NCBI RefSeq assembly: GCF_910596095.1 | Contig: NC_056552.1 | Location: 17,371,111 to 17,435,110 of the forward strand | Source: Thunnus maccoyii | Taxonomy: Eukaryota > Chordata > Actinopteri > Scombriformes > Scombridae | Direction: 5' to 3' | Length of the DNA stretch: 64,000 nt | Shown: positions 48,801-62,467 of the stretch, one piece after another | Position numbering within the stretch: position 1 is the first letter of the stretch | Layout: each line of letters starts with the position of its first letter | Notes under the pieces: generated by a model | The model's database searches: none | What the model was told of the DNA's origin: nothing | Seen by the model: the letters and a program-made list of their open reading frames with translations, nothing else | Made by a program: the position numbers and the translations under genes

Positions 48801-51800
48801 TCATGAAAGCAAAGCTTTTAGGGGACTTTTAAAAGGAGCTGTTCATTTAATGCCTGAAACACTCCTGTCATAAATTGTTCCACAAAATGCACTGATTATA
48901 TTGCCTTAAAGAGCTGAAAATGGTAGAAAGGCGAAGTTGCCACTGCTAGCCTCGGTGAAAGGTCAGACTCCATTTCAAATGACAGTGCTAAATATTTTGA
49001 AATGTGAGATAAGTTTCTCATAATACAGCCTAGTTGTGGTGTGTGTATTATTTAAGAGATGACGGCCTATTTGACTATGCCATTACTGCCTGTGCTCCAG
49101 AGGGACTCTGGCTCCCACTCTACACGCATCAGACTTCCACTTGGCTAAGTAGCTACAGTCATGTGACTCAGAAGCTCTACTGCAACATCTTTAAGCGCTG
49201 TTTCTGCAGGGGGCTTGTCCTCCTGCAGTGAAGGCCGGGCAGCATTCGATAATGCTTTCATTCTTTATATTCTTGGTCCAAGCAAATTGGAACATCTTCA
49301 CATGATGGTGTTAATTGTTTTTGCCTTGCAGTTTCTTTGAATAATTACTTTTAAACTGTCTGTCCTATTATTAGACAGGCTATATGCATTTTGCAGTGAA
49401 TATCTCCACACACACTCACATGGTGTTAAATAGTAAATGGTTCCATGCAAATTTTTGGCGCACACCCATTGTGATACTCTGAAGTAAACATAGAGCGACT
49501 TGTTAATTTAGTTGAATTCAAGATTGAGTTACAGCGTTATTGTCTGTAGAAAGCTGTATTCATGTGCTTGAAGGGTGGGTCACCATGGTATTTCCTGTGG
49601 GAGGATGTATTGTGTGTACCAGAAGAATGATAAGGTTAATACACTACACTTCCCTCTGCTCTGTAGCCCACCCTTCTAATTGGCTTTTGATTTTAAAGTG
49701 TCTTCTGGTTGAGTCCAGTCACGACGAGGCCTACTTTGACTTGTCACTAGTTGCTGTATGTATTTAAGGCTTTGCAGTTTCAGTATTTCTGTAAGAGTCG
49801 ACCACAAACACCATGTAGCATGCCTGACCTACACTGAACTGACCTAATTCTGGTGCTTATTGTAGGTGGTGTTGACACTTGTCAGTGTATTTTTTGATAT
49901 CATCTGGTCTCTTTGGTGTAAGTGGTTGGTTTCAGCCCACATAAGTCTGCCATTTCTGTTTCATTAATAATCATCTATAAGGTGAGTAAGTTAAGATTTA
50001 GTATTATTTAATTTAGGCTTTATTAGCCTGCAGATAAAATACATAATTACGGGAGGGCAAACTCACAATTTTAGATCGTGATTGATCTTGAAGGCGTCCA
50101 CAATCTACTTATCAGGAAAATCATAGAGATTGCCGTATTTAATGTCCTCTTACTTCTGTTTCCAAACTTCACATAACCTCGTTGACTAGTGGATCCGCTA
50201 GTGATGTAGCCAAGAAGATGGCTATGCTGATGGGACAAATTACAAATTACATGTGACATATTGTAAACAATGCAACGTGAATTATAGCTAGTGGTGTGGC
50301 AGATGAGGAAGAAAGAACTCAACATCAGTGGTATGAGAATGATTTGGCTGGGCAATGTTTTTGCTGGTTTTTTAAATCATAGGAAACAGTCAGAAATGAG
50401 AGTACCTATTTATTTTTATTCAAATATTGCGTTATTTTTAAGACTTATATGCCAGTGTGAGACTTTCAGAATTTGAAAAGTGCAATTTTGTGTCTTTTAC
50501 GTTCTACTAAGTATTGTTTTGTTAATATTTTGCTGCTTTTTCTATTTGAGTTGTGAGTATTTAAAGTGTTATTTTATGATTATCTTTTGCTGCTGTTTAC
50601 AACTTCGAATTAAACTCAGGTTTTAATCACCATTTTGAAACCTGTATAGTATCTTTAATGCAATATTGTGTTTTATTTGTTCTATTTCAAGTCTTATAGG
50701 CATTTCAGAATTGAGAGAAGGATCACAATTTAGATTGTGAATCATGATTGCAATTAAAATATATTGTGATATTATTTTTTCGCCCACCCTTATACTTAAT
50801 AAAACATTAAAACCACATTCACTCCCTTAAAATTCATACATAAAAAGTTTGATTTTTTTCAGTCACTATAGTGCCACTTAAAGATGGTGAACTTTCGTAG
50901 GCGTGTTTAGTTCTGCATTTCAACCCTCCTAATTCAATAACCCTCTTTCTCCCAATTCTCCAGTTTACTATCTCTCTTCCTGCCTGTCTACAGTACAGTC
51001 CCCACCCCTCTGTTTGTTGCCCAATGCTCCCCAGCCTGGGCCCCCAGAGACACAGCCTTTTGTTTTTAATTAAAAACACTGTCCCCTTTGTGTGCATGGG
51101 TCCACACCAGAGCCCCCTATAATCATCTTTCTCTGAACTGGGTCACTGTCACCCCAAGTCCCCCCATAGATACGTGTGCACCCAGAGGAGCAGCTCCAGC
51201 GGGCTGAGGGGTTTCCAGCAACAGGCTTGGTAGCGCAGCAGGTCAGCGAGCATCAAGTTCACAGAAGTGTAGAGCACACATGCTATCTGAGTGTTTGATC
51301 AAGGGGAGTTGTTCAAGGCCGCACACAACACTAATATTTTTTTCTTGACGCTGTTGATAGATGGTGGTGTGTGTGTGTTTGTGTAAAGTTTATTAGCATA
51401 GCGCAATTGGCCTAGCAGACATTTTTACTTGTCATAGTAGGATGAGCACAGGTGTTGCTAATTACATTAACGATTGCTCTGTTCTGTTTAAATGTCCCAG
51501 TGTGACTATGAGCCAGAATGCACAATACCAGGAACCCTGAAACCAAAGCAGCTAAATTGAAATCCAGCAATGATTAATTTTGTTTACACCTGTGCTTTTC
51601 CAACCAAGAGATGCCAAAATGTCTTCTGTGAAAAAGGCTTCTCATGCGTTACTTCGTAGAGCTTTACTGGTCCGTGTCAACCTCAAGAGGAAAAATCTGG
51701 AGTGAAAGTTGTAATCCTTAAAAGAGCACTCTGTCAGTTTAGCATGGCACATCTATAACATTGTCGGAGACATGATGGATAGTTTTTAAAAAATATTAAA

Positions 51801-54800
51801 ATGGACGCAGCAGAGCGGGAGATATCATACCTTTTTTTCCTCCATGCATTCTTCTTCCTTTTCAAAACCTGGCACCTACATTACAGACAATGCAACTTGA
51901 CCTTTCCAGCCGACCTTGGCTCAAGTGACATCACTTGAGGCAATGTATAAGATTTCATGCCGCTCCCTCTGGAGCCACAAAAGCCACCACTTCTTTCCAC
52001 ATATGCAGTAATACTCTCAACAGACTTGGATGTGTAAAATGGGTGGAGTTCAATGTAAATGCATTGAATGGCTTAGCTCGTTATTAATGTCTTTACTTCC
52101 ATCTGTGCTTTTCCTGCTATGACAGGTCAAAATGCTTGCTGTGACAGATTTCAATGAGGAAACAACAGTGTTCTGATGCTGGGAAGACTATGAAGATTGA
52201 GATTAGCAAGATTTATTTGACAAAGGAAAACCTCATGTGAAGTACAAGACATTTTATTGGGATGTGTTCTTCAGCAGGCACCTTTTTGTACCTGGTTCCG
52301 GTCGGCAAAATACAAATTCTTTTTTTTATCAAACCTTTTATCTCTCTCCACTTTTATTTATTAGCAATGAGAAATGTAATAGTTCTGAATCAGGGCATTT
52401 TTTGTATTTATAACAGGAAGCTCTTGTAGTACAGAGGGCTGTAGCTGTTAACTCTCATTTTCAGATTGTGAATATGCCACCGAAAACTGTGTGTCTACCC
52501 TCTCAGCTAACAAAAAGTGATCAGACATCTTTTGAGTCATAGTTATTTTAGCCTTTAGTTACTTGCAAATGTTGAAAGGTAAACCTAAAAAGATTCAATA
52601 AGGGATTCAAAAGGATTTCGATTCAATAAGTGGATTTAATACTGGATTTCAATTGGATACAATATTGAACCTCTTCCCTTGATGTTTGACAGGGAATAAA
52701 AGAAAAACAAGTGATGTTCAGCAGGAAAACATATCAGTCAAATCTATATTGTTGATAAAAAGGGGAGATTGTGACCATATTTCACTTGGTCAGATATTGA
52801 ATTGGTGACACTAATCTTGGGTGCCCACCTTGAAACTGTGGTGATTTTATTAAATTCCTTCAAAGTCTTCAATACAAAATATGAGTCTGGACAGACAAAA
52901 CTGCAACTTGACTGGTTGGTGGAGGCATAAAACCGCGAGGCGTTATTTCCATTTTTTTGTTGTTTTGTTTTTTAAAGCACAAATTGTATTTATAAGTTGC
53001 ACCCAATACACTGGCATGGTGGCTTTTCACAGAATGTTTAGGATCCTTTTTCCCTCTATGTTGAGAGGACGATAGTTACTATGTGAAATCTTTGGATGCC
53101 ATATGTTCATTTATGAGAAATAAATTAATGAATGACTTGACATTGGAAAGAAGTTGTACTGTAACAGCAATACACTTTTTCTGTGTTCTACCAACTTGGA
53201 CACATTAAAGAGGCCAAGAGTAGATTAACCTTCTCTCTGAAAACGAACAGAGTGGTTTGAACGAGGCGAGTTGTGAAACTTCGACCTTGTCTGTTTCCTC
53301 CACGCAGGCCCACCTGTACTTGTGCTTAAACTTCAGTGACTATGAAAGTGTAATGAACTGACACAGGGCAATGAGACCAGAATAGAACTCCATTGGGCTC
53401 CGGTGGGATATTTTTGCCATGGAAAGGAGGTCAACCAGCCAGGAGGGTTCAGAGATTCATTACAAAAGAAAATGCACTGGGACTCTTCCTCATTATTGGA
53501 AAGATTAATGGGTTTTGAGCTGAATCCATCTCTGGACTTGTGAAGAGGACCTATGAATGTACATGAGAGTTGGCTGTATGTTTGATTTTGATCATGGCCT
53601 GTAGTGTATGGAAATGTTCAAGGGTAAATGGCATAAGATGTTGCACCGACCAGATATGCTGTAAATATAGTCAAGGTTGCACCTGAAGCCATAAACTCGA
53701 TTGATGCAAAGTCAAACATCCTGTTGCATTTGAGGATTAGCACAAAATTTGCTTAAGGCCTTTCCTCCATGCTGAATATTTTACTAAATCTCATGCACGT
53801 TTGACTCACTAAATGTCACATCATGTTAAACAATTTTTTTTTTTTGGTAGTAAACTGGTGTCAGCTGCAGTAGCTGCAGCTGTTCAAACTGACTTTCATA
53901 TTATGTGTTAGGCCAACTGTGTAAGAGACCAGACTAGGCTAATTGTCGTTGTAAGCCAAGGTGCTTTCTCCTGGTCCCCTTGGTGGATTCAGCCTGCTGT
54001 TCCAAATCTTTTTCTGTTCTGCTCTAATTGTTTTAGCCTCCTTTTGCCCCTCGAGACAAAGACAATCTAATCACAGTACTTAAAGAAATAGGGGAATACC
54101 CAGTGGTTGTGAATCAGGATCAAACCCAAGGCCTGTGGGAATAGTGAAGTGATATCCCAAAGCTTTTGTATGCGTGTGTGGCTCTGTGTGCGCATGTCCT
54201 CTCAAGCTCTGTAGAGATTATCAGCACAGGAGCAGACCTCGTAATTCTCATCCCTCGAGTTTTACTCACTGATGCAGGGTGGGGGTTTCATTTTCCCCCA
54301 CAGATTATGTTTTGATTAAGGTATACACCTGCTTATTGATTGACTGATTTTAACAGACAAAGAAACAAGTGTCAGATAAGAATATGTGATATCACTGTCA
54401 TCTCTGTGCTGGATGCATAGAAATAAAATGATCTCCAAGTGTGACTTTTGAACATAAACAAGCATATTTCCCAAAATGTTGCTCTGTGTCTTTAAATTGC
54501 AAACTCTGCCAGCAAATACAGGGGAATTGTATTAATCTCATCATCCTCTTTTCTGCTTTTCAGGATGAAACTGGTGCCTATCTCATAGACAGAGACCCCA
54601 CATACTTTGGGCCAGTGCTTAACTACTTGAGGCATGGCAAACTGGTGCTCAACAGGGATTTGGCAGAGGAAGGTAACGTCTCTGTGGAATATGTTCCCAA
54701 ATCCATATCCAGTCATCTGTAAAGTCTGCAAATTTACATTGTAAACAAACTAGTTAATGTATTTCCTTAGTTAAACCTGATCTTAAGTAATCACAGAAGG

Positions 54801-57800
54801 GTATGTCTGCCTGAAAAAATATTTCTTATGCGCTGTCTTAGGTGTGCTAGAAGAAGCCGAATTCTACAACATCACATCATTAATAAAACTCATCAAGGAC
54901 AAGATCAGGGAACGGGACTGCAAAACATCGCAGGTGTGTTACCTTTCTTTAAGAAGATTTCTAATTGAATTCTAACGTTTGTGTGCCATTTTTGAGATCT
55001 GTTTTTCCTCCCTTTAACGTCCCATTTCTCTCATGTCTTTCCTCTCAGGTTCCGGTGAAGCATGTTTACCGGGTGCTGCAGTGCCAGGAAGAGGAGCTGA
55101 CACAGATGGTGTCAACCATGTCCGACGGCTGGAAGTTTGAACAGGTAAAGCTCCTCTGGCAGGCTTGCAGCAGCAATCCTCCTTTCATGTGCTTCACCCA
55201 CCCCGCTATGCTCACATTGACCCAGAAAGTCCAATCCTCAATATTGGAAATGGATAAAAAGCCAAAACAGCAAAATCACGTCTTTCTGAATGTCCGCATA
55301 CATGATCCGAGCATCCCTTCTGTGCTCTGATTGGTTGTTGCAGCTTGTCAGTATAGGTTACGGGCGGGCCCACCAGTCAGAGTTTCTGCTGATTGTGTCA
55401 AGGGAGGTGAAGGGAGAGGAGTCTGCTTTGCCAAACAACAGCGGAGAGGTGTGTCCCACAAATTTTTGTCCACGGGCTGGTCACTGCATGGTCCCCATGT
55501 TGTCCATACACACCCCGTTGGCCATTGTTTGTCCCAAGTAGACACATAGATGTCAGCCATCTTTTGAGTTGATTCTTTTCAGTGTTCATTTGTACTGCTT
55601 GCTCACCAGTGAAGCTAAGAGAACATGACACCTTTTTTCCTGTCTGTGATTTTTATTTATTTATTTATTTTATTCATACCGCACTCACAGTTTGTAAGCT
55701 TGTCAGCAGCCTTCTGTGCTTTGCTTCGATGTAGCCACCTGGCTGTTATGGGAGTCTGTGTTGTAATATACTGTAGTGCTGGTGTTTAAGTGTAAAAAGA
55801 TGTTTTTATCTGCCCGGCAGGTATTTTACTTTGTAATTTAAATGGATCCAAAAATTAAGAGAGAATCGTGAAGTTTACACAAGAGTTTGTGTTTAGCTGC
55901 AACTGCCAATTCCTGTAATGAGAAACCACACTTATTTGGGCATTGGAGTGTGAATTATGTGTGAATGAATCTCTCAAAGCTGAAACCTCACTAATCTCCT
56001 TACACAGGTCACATGAGAAACACCTAGAAACACTAACCTAGAGCTCGGTCGGCAGCCCAGGAGAGTCTGTTCTGGAGATGAGCTTTAATGACCTACTGCC
56101 ACCCTTAAGACTCCATAAATGTAGACAGAGTGTTGTTTAAGTGTATTTTGCACAACTAGAGATGCTGAGTTTTACATTTTGGTACATGATGAGTCTTAAG
56201 CGGTGTGACAAGTGAAATCCATGCTGGCTAGTTGAGATTATTTCAGTATTTTTTGCTGCATTGATGCCTAATGTGAGAGAAGCGGCTTAACAACAACAAG
56301 TCTCCGGCAGCAGAGGCTAATGAGGAGAAGCATGTCTGAACATGTACACCTGGGTACAGACGGTATACAAGTAGCCTGCAGTATACACACATTTAACATT
56401 CAGAGTTAAAAGCAATCATTCTGGACAGGAATTGCTCAAAAAAAATTTCATGTTTTCAAGGTGTGCATGCAGATTTGAAAGGTTTTGCCTCTTTATTTGT
56501 CCTCTTGTTTCCTTTTTATGTCTTTATTTAGACTGACTTGACTGGGATAGGAACATTAGACGTTGTTATGATTATTGTAAAAGTCACATTTAAAGATTCC
56601 ATGTGTAGGATTTTTCGTAACAATTATTTTCCTGATTGACATAATTTACATGATACTCAGAGGAAAAAGTCTCTCGCTGTTACAAGCAGAAGCTTCAGTG
56701 GTGTTTTTGTTTGGTAGAAATTAGGTTGCCCACAGTTCCCTGTAAGATCTTTAGTAAACTCTTGTGTCTTTAGACTGGTGAGTCATGTAGCTAAAGCAAG
56801 CATTAGCAGACATAAAGAAATACAGTGATTGAAAGCAGATTATTGAAAACACCTGAAGTACTGATCTTTGATTTAAGCGTTGAAGCACCCAAGAAAATCC
56901 TCCACACGGCGTCTGCATCATGATGCTGTAAAGTCAAATCACAGAGCTAAACGATAGTCGTGGTTTCGATGGATGGGAGTGAGCTACTTTGTGGTTTGCT
57001 CCTGTATTTGCTTTGTAAGAGATGATGTCGTTTTTAACACTTCAGTTTCAACTATTCACATTAAACAAGCCTGGTTCTACCAAGCCACATCCACCATTCC
57101 CCATTGATTTTGATCCAGCATGTTTGCTTCCTGTGGTCGACTCCCTGGCCTGCACTTATTCTCTGTCAGTGACTATCTGCTGATTATTTTCTGTCTATGG
57201 TTTCTTACATTACTTTAATTTCTGTGTAATTACCTTGATTACACTTTGAGTTTTGAATTTTCTTTTCTGATCTTCATGAATGTATCACATCTCCATTTAT
57301 TTTTGGATTTTCATTCTGGCATGTCTGCAGGTCCTGAAAATAGCATTTGGATTGAATTTTATAAATGTAAAATTAATAATGCAACGTTAAGTCTTTAAAT
57401 TGGGTTTTTGAGCCCCCTAGCCCCCACCCTGTTGGCCTAGCGGTCTTATTGGGTGTGCCATATAATCGTGCAACTATGACACCCTGAATTTAAATCTGAC
57501 CAAGGACCTTTGTCAAGTGTCAATCCCCCTCTACCCCTATTTTATGTCGTTGTCAGTTGCCATCTATCTAATAAAGCCAAAAAAGCATAAGTAATCCTAA
57601 AAAAATCAGAGTTAACGTTAGATAAACTATATTTGTATTGATCTGTATGAACTATTTTGAACTTAACGAAATTGGTGAAATATGTCCAAAACTCCATTCA
57701 TAATACATCTGGAAGGCTTAGGTTTAAACTGCAGGAACTTGTAGACACTGAGCTCCTTATGTGGCTGTCAATCTCTTCTACTTTAATTTTTTTTTTTTTA

Positions 57801-60800
57801 ACTTTCTCCTACTTCTGTTTTCCCACCGTGAACAGCCTAGTTTTTTGCCTCTGCCTCATCACGCTAAGGCTAATCCTCTCTCTGTCCTTTGCTCTCGTTT
57901 CTCTCTAGTTGGTCAGCATAGGCTCCTCTTACAACTACGGAAACGAAGACCAAGCCGAGTTCCTGTGTGTGGTCTCCAAGGAGCTGCACAATCAATCATA
58001 CGGGACAAACAGTGAGCCCAGTGAGAAGGCTAAGGTAAGTGTGTGTGTGTGTGTGTGTGAGTGAGTGAGTGAGTGGAAAGGCCGGTTGAAAATCCATCCA
58101 CAGCAAACATCGTCTGTGAATGATGGCCTGTGCTGGATGTTTAAAATGCAGTGCATTTAAGAACATGCCACCGTGGGACTGAAAGCACCTCTAGTTTATT
58201 GATGAGAAACCTCTATGAAGGAGTACCTTGTGAATATTCACTCCCTCGGTTTAAAAAAACAGACTGCCTGTACAACCAACAAATAAAAAAGATAAGTTCT
58301 AAGATATCTTGTAGTAAAACAAACATAAAATTTGTTCATAACCCAGAAATCCTCTCTGCTTTAGATTCGGCCATAAACAGAACAACTTTCATTGTTAATG
58401 TAGATTATAAGACAAATACAGACCAAACAGGGCCACAGATGACGCCATCACCTTGGCGACATGCACTGCACTTACCCACCTGGACAAAGGGAATACATAT
58501 GTGAGAATGCTCTTCAATAATTATCGCTCGGTATTCAATATCATCGTTCCCTCTAAGCTCATCTCTAAGCTCGTTGATCTTGGACTGGAGATCTCTACCT
58601 GCAGCTAGATATTCAAATTCCTGACGGGCAGGCCCCAGGTGGTGAGAATCGCCAGCCACACCTTTTCGCCACTGATCCTCAACACGGGCGTACCGCAGGG
58701 CCTCAGACCCCTCCTGTACTCCCTGTTCACTTACGACTGTGCTGCCAAGTACAGCTCCAATGTCATTATTAAGTTTGCTGATGACACGACCATCCCGGGC
58801 CTCGTCACAGACAACAATGAGATGGCCTACAGAGACACTAACCAGCTAGTGCCAGGACAACAAACCCTCTCAACATCACTATAACTAAAGAGATTATTGT
58901 GGACTACAGGAGACAGCAGGGGGGTGGACACCTCCCCATCCACATTAGTGATGCTGAGGTCAAAGGGTCAGCAGCTTGAAGTTCCACAGTGTGCACATCA
59001 CCAAGGACCTCTACTGGTCACTACACACGGACACCATGGTCAAGAAAGCTTGCCAGCGGCTCTATTTCTTGAGGAGACTGAGGAAGTTTGGCATGAACAC
59101 CAGCATCCTCACAAACTTGTACAGATGCACCATCATTGCTGACAGGCTGCATCATGGTCTGGTACGGGAACTGCTCTGCTCAAAGCCACAAATCACTACA
59201 GAGCGCGGTGGAGAGGGCACAAGCACATTACTGGCAACTGACTATTCAGGATATCTTCCACCAGCGGTGCCTGCAGATGGACCAGAGCCACCCAGCACGC
59301 AGACTGTTCTCCTTGTTACCATCTGGCAGACGACACAAGAGCATGGCCACACATACCACCAGACTTAAGGACAGTTTTCACTACCAGGCCATCAGGCTTC
59401 TCAACTCATATATCAAAATATTCCACATCACATATTTGCTCACCTGCTTGTCTGCACTGTTTACTGCACTGCTTACATAAAAATGCACTTTCAACCATGA
59501 CTGCTGCTATTGAACCAGGACTGCTACATAACCAATGTGTAGTACTGGTGTATACACCCGTCACGTTTGCTTTTATACATAAATCCTTATTTTCATATAT
59601 GTATATAGTGTTAAAATTTATTTATATCTCATCCCATCTTCTCTATTTTTTTTAATCTTTTATGACTAGTGCTCTTATTGCTGAGTAGTTTTCTCGTCCA
59701 AGACATTTCATTGTACCGTTGACCCTGTGGTAACCTGCATGACTAATAAAGCTGAACTGAACTACACAAAGGTCTATCTAACAGAATTAGCCCAGCTTTA
59801 AGGTTTATTTTTTTCTTGTTAGATTTGACCTGAAATGAGAAAGTCTAAACAGCATAATCCTCACTAGGGGCATTAAGAGATCTGAGTTCTGCATGTTAGT
59901 GGAGCTATTGGCAAGGTCTGTCATTTTTTTCCTCAAGGGCTTAGAGAGCAAAGCAGGAGGCACGCCCATAGGAATTCAAAATCTCCTGTCAGCTTGTCCC
60001 CGTGGAGGCCGGCTCCTAGAAGGCAGCTACACTAAACAAGCTCAGCATTTAAACTATATTCATGATTTATTTTACTGATTTAATTGGAAGATTTAACACA
60101 ACCAGTGCATCTTTCAAACAAATGTAGAGAGTGAGTAGAAACTGTTGAGATTGTTTCCAGTGGCACCATATCAAGTCATTTCTGTACATTATATACATTT
60201 GTACAGTAAGCGTATGTTATTTGTGATAAATGGCCCAATTTGAAAAAGTGATAGAAAGGTGCCCTCGGATAACATTTGTACTTTCTTGCTGTTTTGTGTG
60301 ATTTGAGTTACACTTGCATAGAGAGATTAAATGTAGTTATTAATGATAATCCCCTCTGATAATGACCTATTAGTTTTATTTTTCTCCTTGTTCTACTTTT
60401 TCCCCACATGTCCACCTCCATTCATTTCCATCATTTTACAACATGCCTCTCTTGTCTCCTTCTGTGCTATCTGCATGCTGCATGTCACTCAGAGTGAGGA
60501 CGAAGAGACGGATTATGAAATGAATGACTCTGATTAGCATTGAGCACTTATGACTCACTGGTGAGCGCTCAACTGCTCGTAGTCCCCTCCACAGCGCCTC
60601 CCCAATTTGCCACGCTCTTCCTCTGCCTCCTCGATGCAGTTTAGGCTACTGAGAACTGTTCTCATGTGTTTTCAAAGACAACTTGAGCTGATAATATGCT
60701 TAAATCAGCTTTCGCCTGCCACCTTCAGAGTCAAGCCAAAGCTAGATCAAAAACCAGATGGTCCCTGCTGAGACCGGTCAAATACTGCAGGTGAAGCTCT

Positions 60801-62467
60801 CTTTGAAACCAGATGGGAAGAGCTCCATTTGTTGCAGTAGTGTAAATAAGACCCTTGTAATTATTGTCATGCCTACAGCCTTGGTTAATGGAGGGCATGC
60901 TGAATCATCAGCTGCTGCATTTTGACTCATTGTCTGCCTTTCAATGCCAATGAAAGAGAAGGGTGCGGTACTACGCTCCCCTCTGTCCATTTCATTGTCA
61001 AAAGTAGTAGTAGTAGTAGTGTTACTAGTGTTGGCCTCACAACACATCTTTGGATCTCCAGCATTTTTTGAATAACACATGAGCCTAGTGAGGAAAGACT
61101 AGTTGATTTCACACTTTATAACACCACCATGTTTGTTTTTGGTTTTTTTTAATGAGGCATTTGGATAAGGCAAATTCAACTTTTTGGTGTTTAAAAGAAA
61201 TACTGATTGGTTTTTGGGATGCTATGATTAATGGTAGGAATGTCAAACTGTATATATATATTTTTCCACTCGCAAAATCTGATTCATCACATCGATACTT
61301 TCTAATGCAAGAATCTGAATCTTAAGGCAGTCTTTGCTCCCAAAATACAGGTAAGCTGACAGCTGAGAAGAAATGAAACTAAATGAACAGCAGATTTCAG
61401 CTTCTGTCTTCGTAATGTGCTGGAAATGGATTGCCTGAAGTGCCAGAGATAACCTGAATAACTGAGCACGTTGAAGGAACGCCTTAAAATTTAATTTAAT
61501 GGTTTAGTTGAAGTAACCTGGGCACAAGTATGCGGTCCTCTTCACCTCTCATCCATCTCCATGCCATTGTTCACATTTTCGGTACAACAGTTTAGAAAGT
61601 TTTATTTATTTATTTCTGTACTGCACAGTGTGGTTCAACTTCAACTTTACTGTCCCTGAGGGGAAATTTATTTTGCATCCAGGTTAAACATAGAACACAC
61701 AAAGATTTAAGAACACAGACTAAGGTACATAAAACATTCAAAGAGCATTTTAAGTTAAAAAAAAAAACGTGTACATCAAGCGACAACATAAAACCATCAC
61801 AGATTACTGTATCTCTGTGCAACATGTGTGACGTCCATAAAGCCCCAAAAGGGAAAATGGCTGCATCAGAAGTGCAATCAATAAGCAACTGACATGATTA
61901 ATCAAAGAAGAAAAATACTGTGCTTTTTTCCTATTGAATTGTACTTACTAATACCTTCTGTACATTCACATATATTAAAATCCATTTTTGAAACCATCCA
62001 TTAAATCAGAAATGTATGATGTAATTTTACATTACAGTCCCACTGCTGTTGCCTTGATAAGTCTCAGATGTGGCCGTTTATGGCTCTTCACATCTTTGGC
62101 AGTTCAGAGTCATTCAGGATGCTGTGGTTCACTTCAGTATCAAGGTTGATCCCTCCTGACAAGGTTTACTGCTTTATGTGCTCACCCAAAGTTTTCTCTA
62201 GAGCCTCATACTCCATAGTTTCTGGCTTTTGACTTTTTTCTGCACTTTATTCAGTGTGTAGTGTGTGTGTGAGTAAATATGAGTGTGAGAGAGTATGCAT
62301 TGTGGGAGGAATAGTGGAAAAAACCTAAATAAAGTGACTACTGAAATGCACAGGACTGTACGGAGTGACTTTCAGATCTTGTGGTATGCTGTGTTTTTGT
62401 TAATGATATGATTTTTTTTTTTTTTTTGTCTCTGCAGATTCTTCAGGAAAGGGGTTCCCGGATGTGA
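45900..62467 (+). CDS. kctd5: KCTD5, BTB-domain CUL3 adaptor
   Basis: KCTD5 is a pentameric substrate adaptor for CUL3 E3 ligase and promotes turnover of G-beta-gamma (family knowledge). Exons 45900-46121, 54564-54672, 54842-54933, 55049-55144, 57909-58034 and 62438-62467 give 224 aa (human 234). After a variable N-terminus starting MAENSSE, the BTB/T1 domain covers about 34-135 ([50 protein letters not shown]). The C-terminal pentamer domain contains [20 protein letters not shown] and [20 protein letters not shown]. The end ILQERGSRM equals human. MAEN and the neighbour pdpk1 favour KCTD5 over KCTD2 or KCTD17. Intron 1 is 8.4 kb. A second possible last exon lies at 60493. Confidence 0.97.
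46122..54563 (+). other. kctd5 intron 1, 8.4 kb without a recognised gene
   Basis: The start (46122-46400) has the GCTAGC/GCTAAG-type motifs seen at other gene starts. The rest holds many short frames without family features. A poly-C run lies at 47247-47254. Possible MITE-like symmetrical ends lie at 50045-50790. I saw no convincing exon, RNA gene or intact transposon. Confidence 0.45.
55145..57429 (+). other. kctd5 intron 4, first part
   Basis: A frame at 54965-55330 reads on from the coding exon, so it is not a separate gene. (TTTA)n-like sequence lies near 55655-55672. Nothing else was recognised. Confidence 0.4.
57430..57592 (+). mobile_element. tRNA-derived SINE in kctd5 intron 4
   Basis: The A-box-like 'ttggcctagcggtct' lies at 57441-57455 and a degenerate B-box ('tgaatttaaatctg') at 57485-57498. 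The family body 'accaaggacctttgtcaagtgtcaa' follows, then a CT-rich stretch and an 'ctaataaagcc' tail. It is the most complete head among the three copies of this family in the window. Confidence 0.85.
58039..58074. repeat. (GT)n(GAGT)n microsatellite at a splice donor
   Basis: Begins four bases inside the intron after kctd5 exon 5, so the donor GTAAGT runs straight into about ten GT units and then five GAGT units. Confidence 0.85.
58415..59762 (+). mobile_element. 5'-truncated L2/CR1-like LINE
   Basis: Pieces of the reverse transcriptase end are visible on the plus strand: a [13 protein letters not shown] region near 58520-58570, [11 protein letters not shown] near 58622, ILNTGVPQG near 58676 and the catalytic KFADDTT near 58770-58790. 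These are followed by the C-terminal part with [11 protein letters not shown] near 59060, WYGNCSAQ near 59160, and [11 protein letters not shown] near 59300. The element ends in 'aataaagctgaactgaacta', the short tandem tail style of the L2 group. Several frame changes and stops show it is dead. Only about the last third of a full LINE is present. Confidence 0.85.
59763..60492 (+). other. kctd5 intron between LINE and alternative exon
   Basis: No gene or repeat recognised. T-rich sequence at about 60375-60420 leads up to the acceptor at 60492. Confidence 0.4.
60493..60537 (+). CDS. kctd5: Alternative last coding exon of kctd5
   Basis: A good acceptor (CATGTCACTCAG) at 60492 opens a frame that continues the kctd5 reading frame from the donor at 58034 at phase 0. 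It adds [14 protein letters not shown] and then a stop. Used in place of the 62438 exon, it gives a 229-aa protein whose tail is acidic (eight Asp/Glu in 14 residues) instead of ILQERGSRM. Evidence is the splice site, matching phase and prompt stop. There is no transcript support here. Confidence 0.55.
   Translation, partial: SEDEETDYEMNDSD
60538..62437 (+). other. Last kctd5 intron / possible 3' end of the alternative form
   Basis: A (TAG)n run lies at 61004-61020. A LINE-tail-like fragment ('caacttcaactttactgtccctgagggg') lies at 61634-61672. AATAAAG occurs near 62326, before the canonical last exon, and could end a transcript using the 60493 exon. No other gene was seen. Confidence 0.4.

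Noticed and set aside
50045-50790. Possible MITE with ends 'gggagggcaaactcacaatttt' and '...ttttttcgcccaccctta'
   Set aside because: The ends are only loosely inverted and interior symmetry is weak. Without other copies I cannot define an element.
54965-55330. Separate small gene overlapping kctd5 exon 4
   Set aside because: It is simply the kctd5 exon with flanking intron read in the same frame.
62273-62340. Independent transcript unit ending at AATAAAG near 62326
   Set aside because: No associated coding frame; at most a possible end for the alternative kctd5 form.
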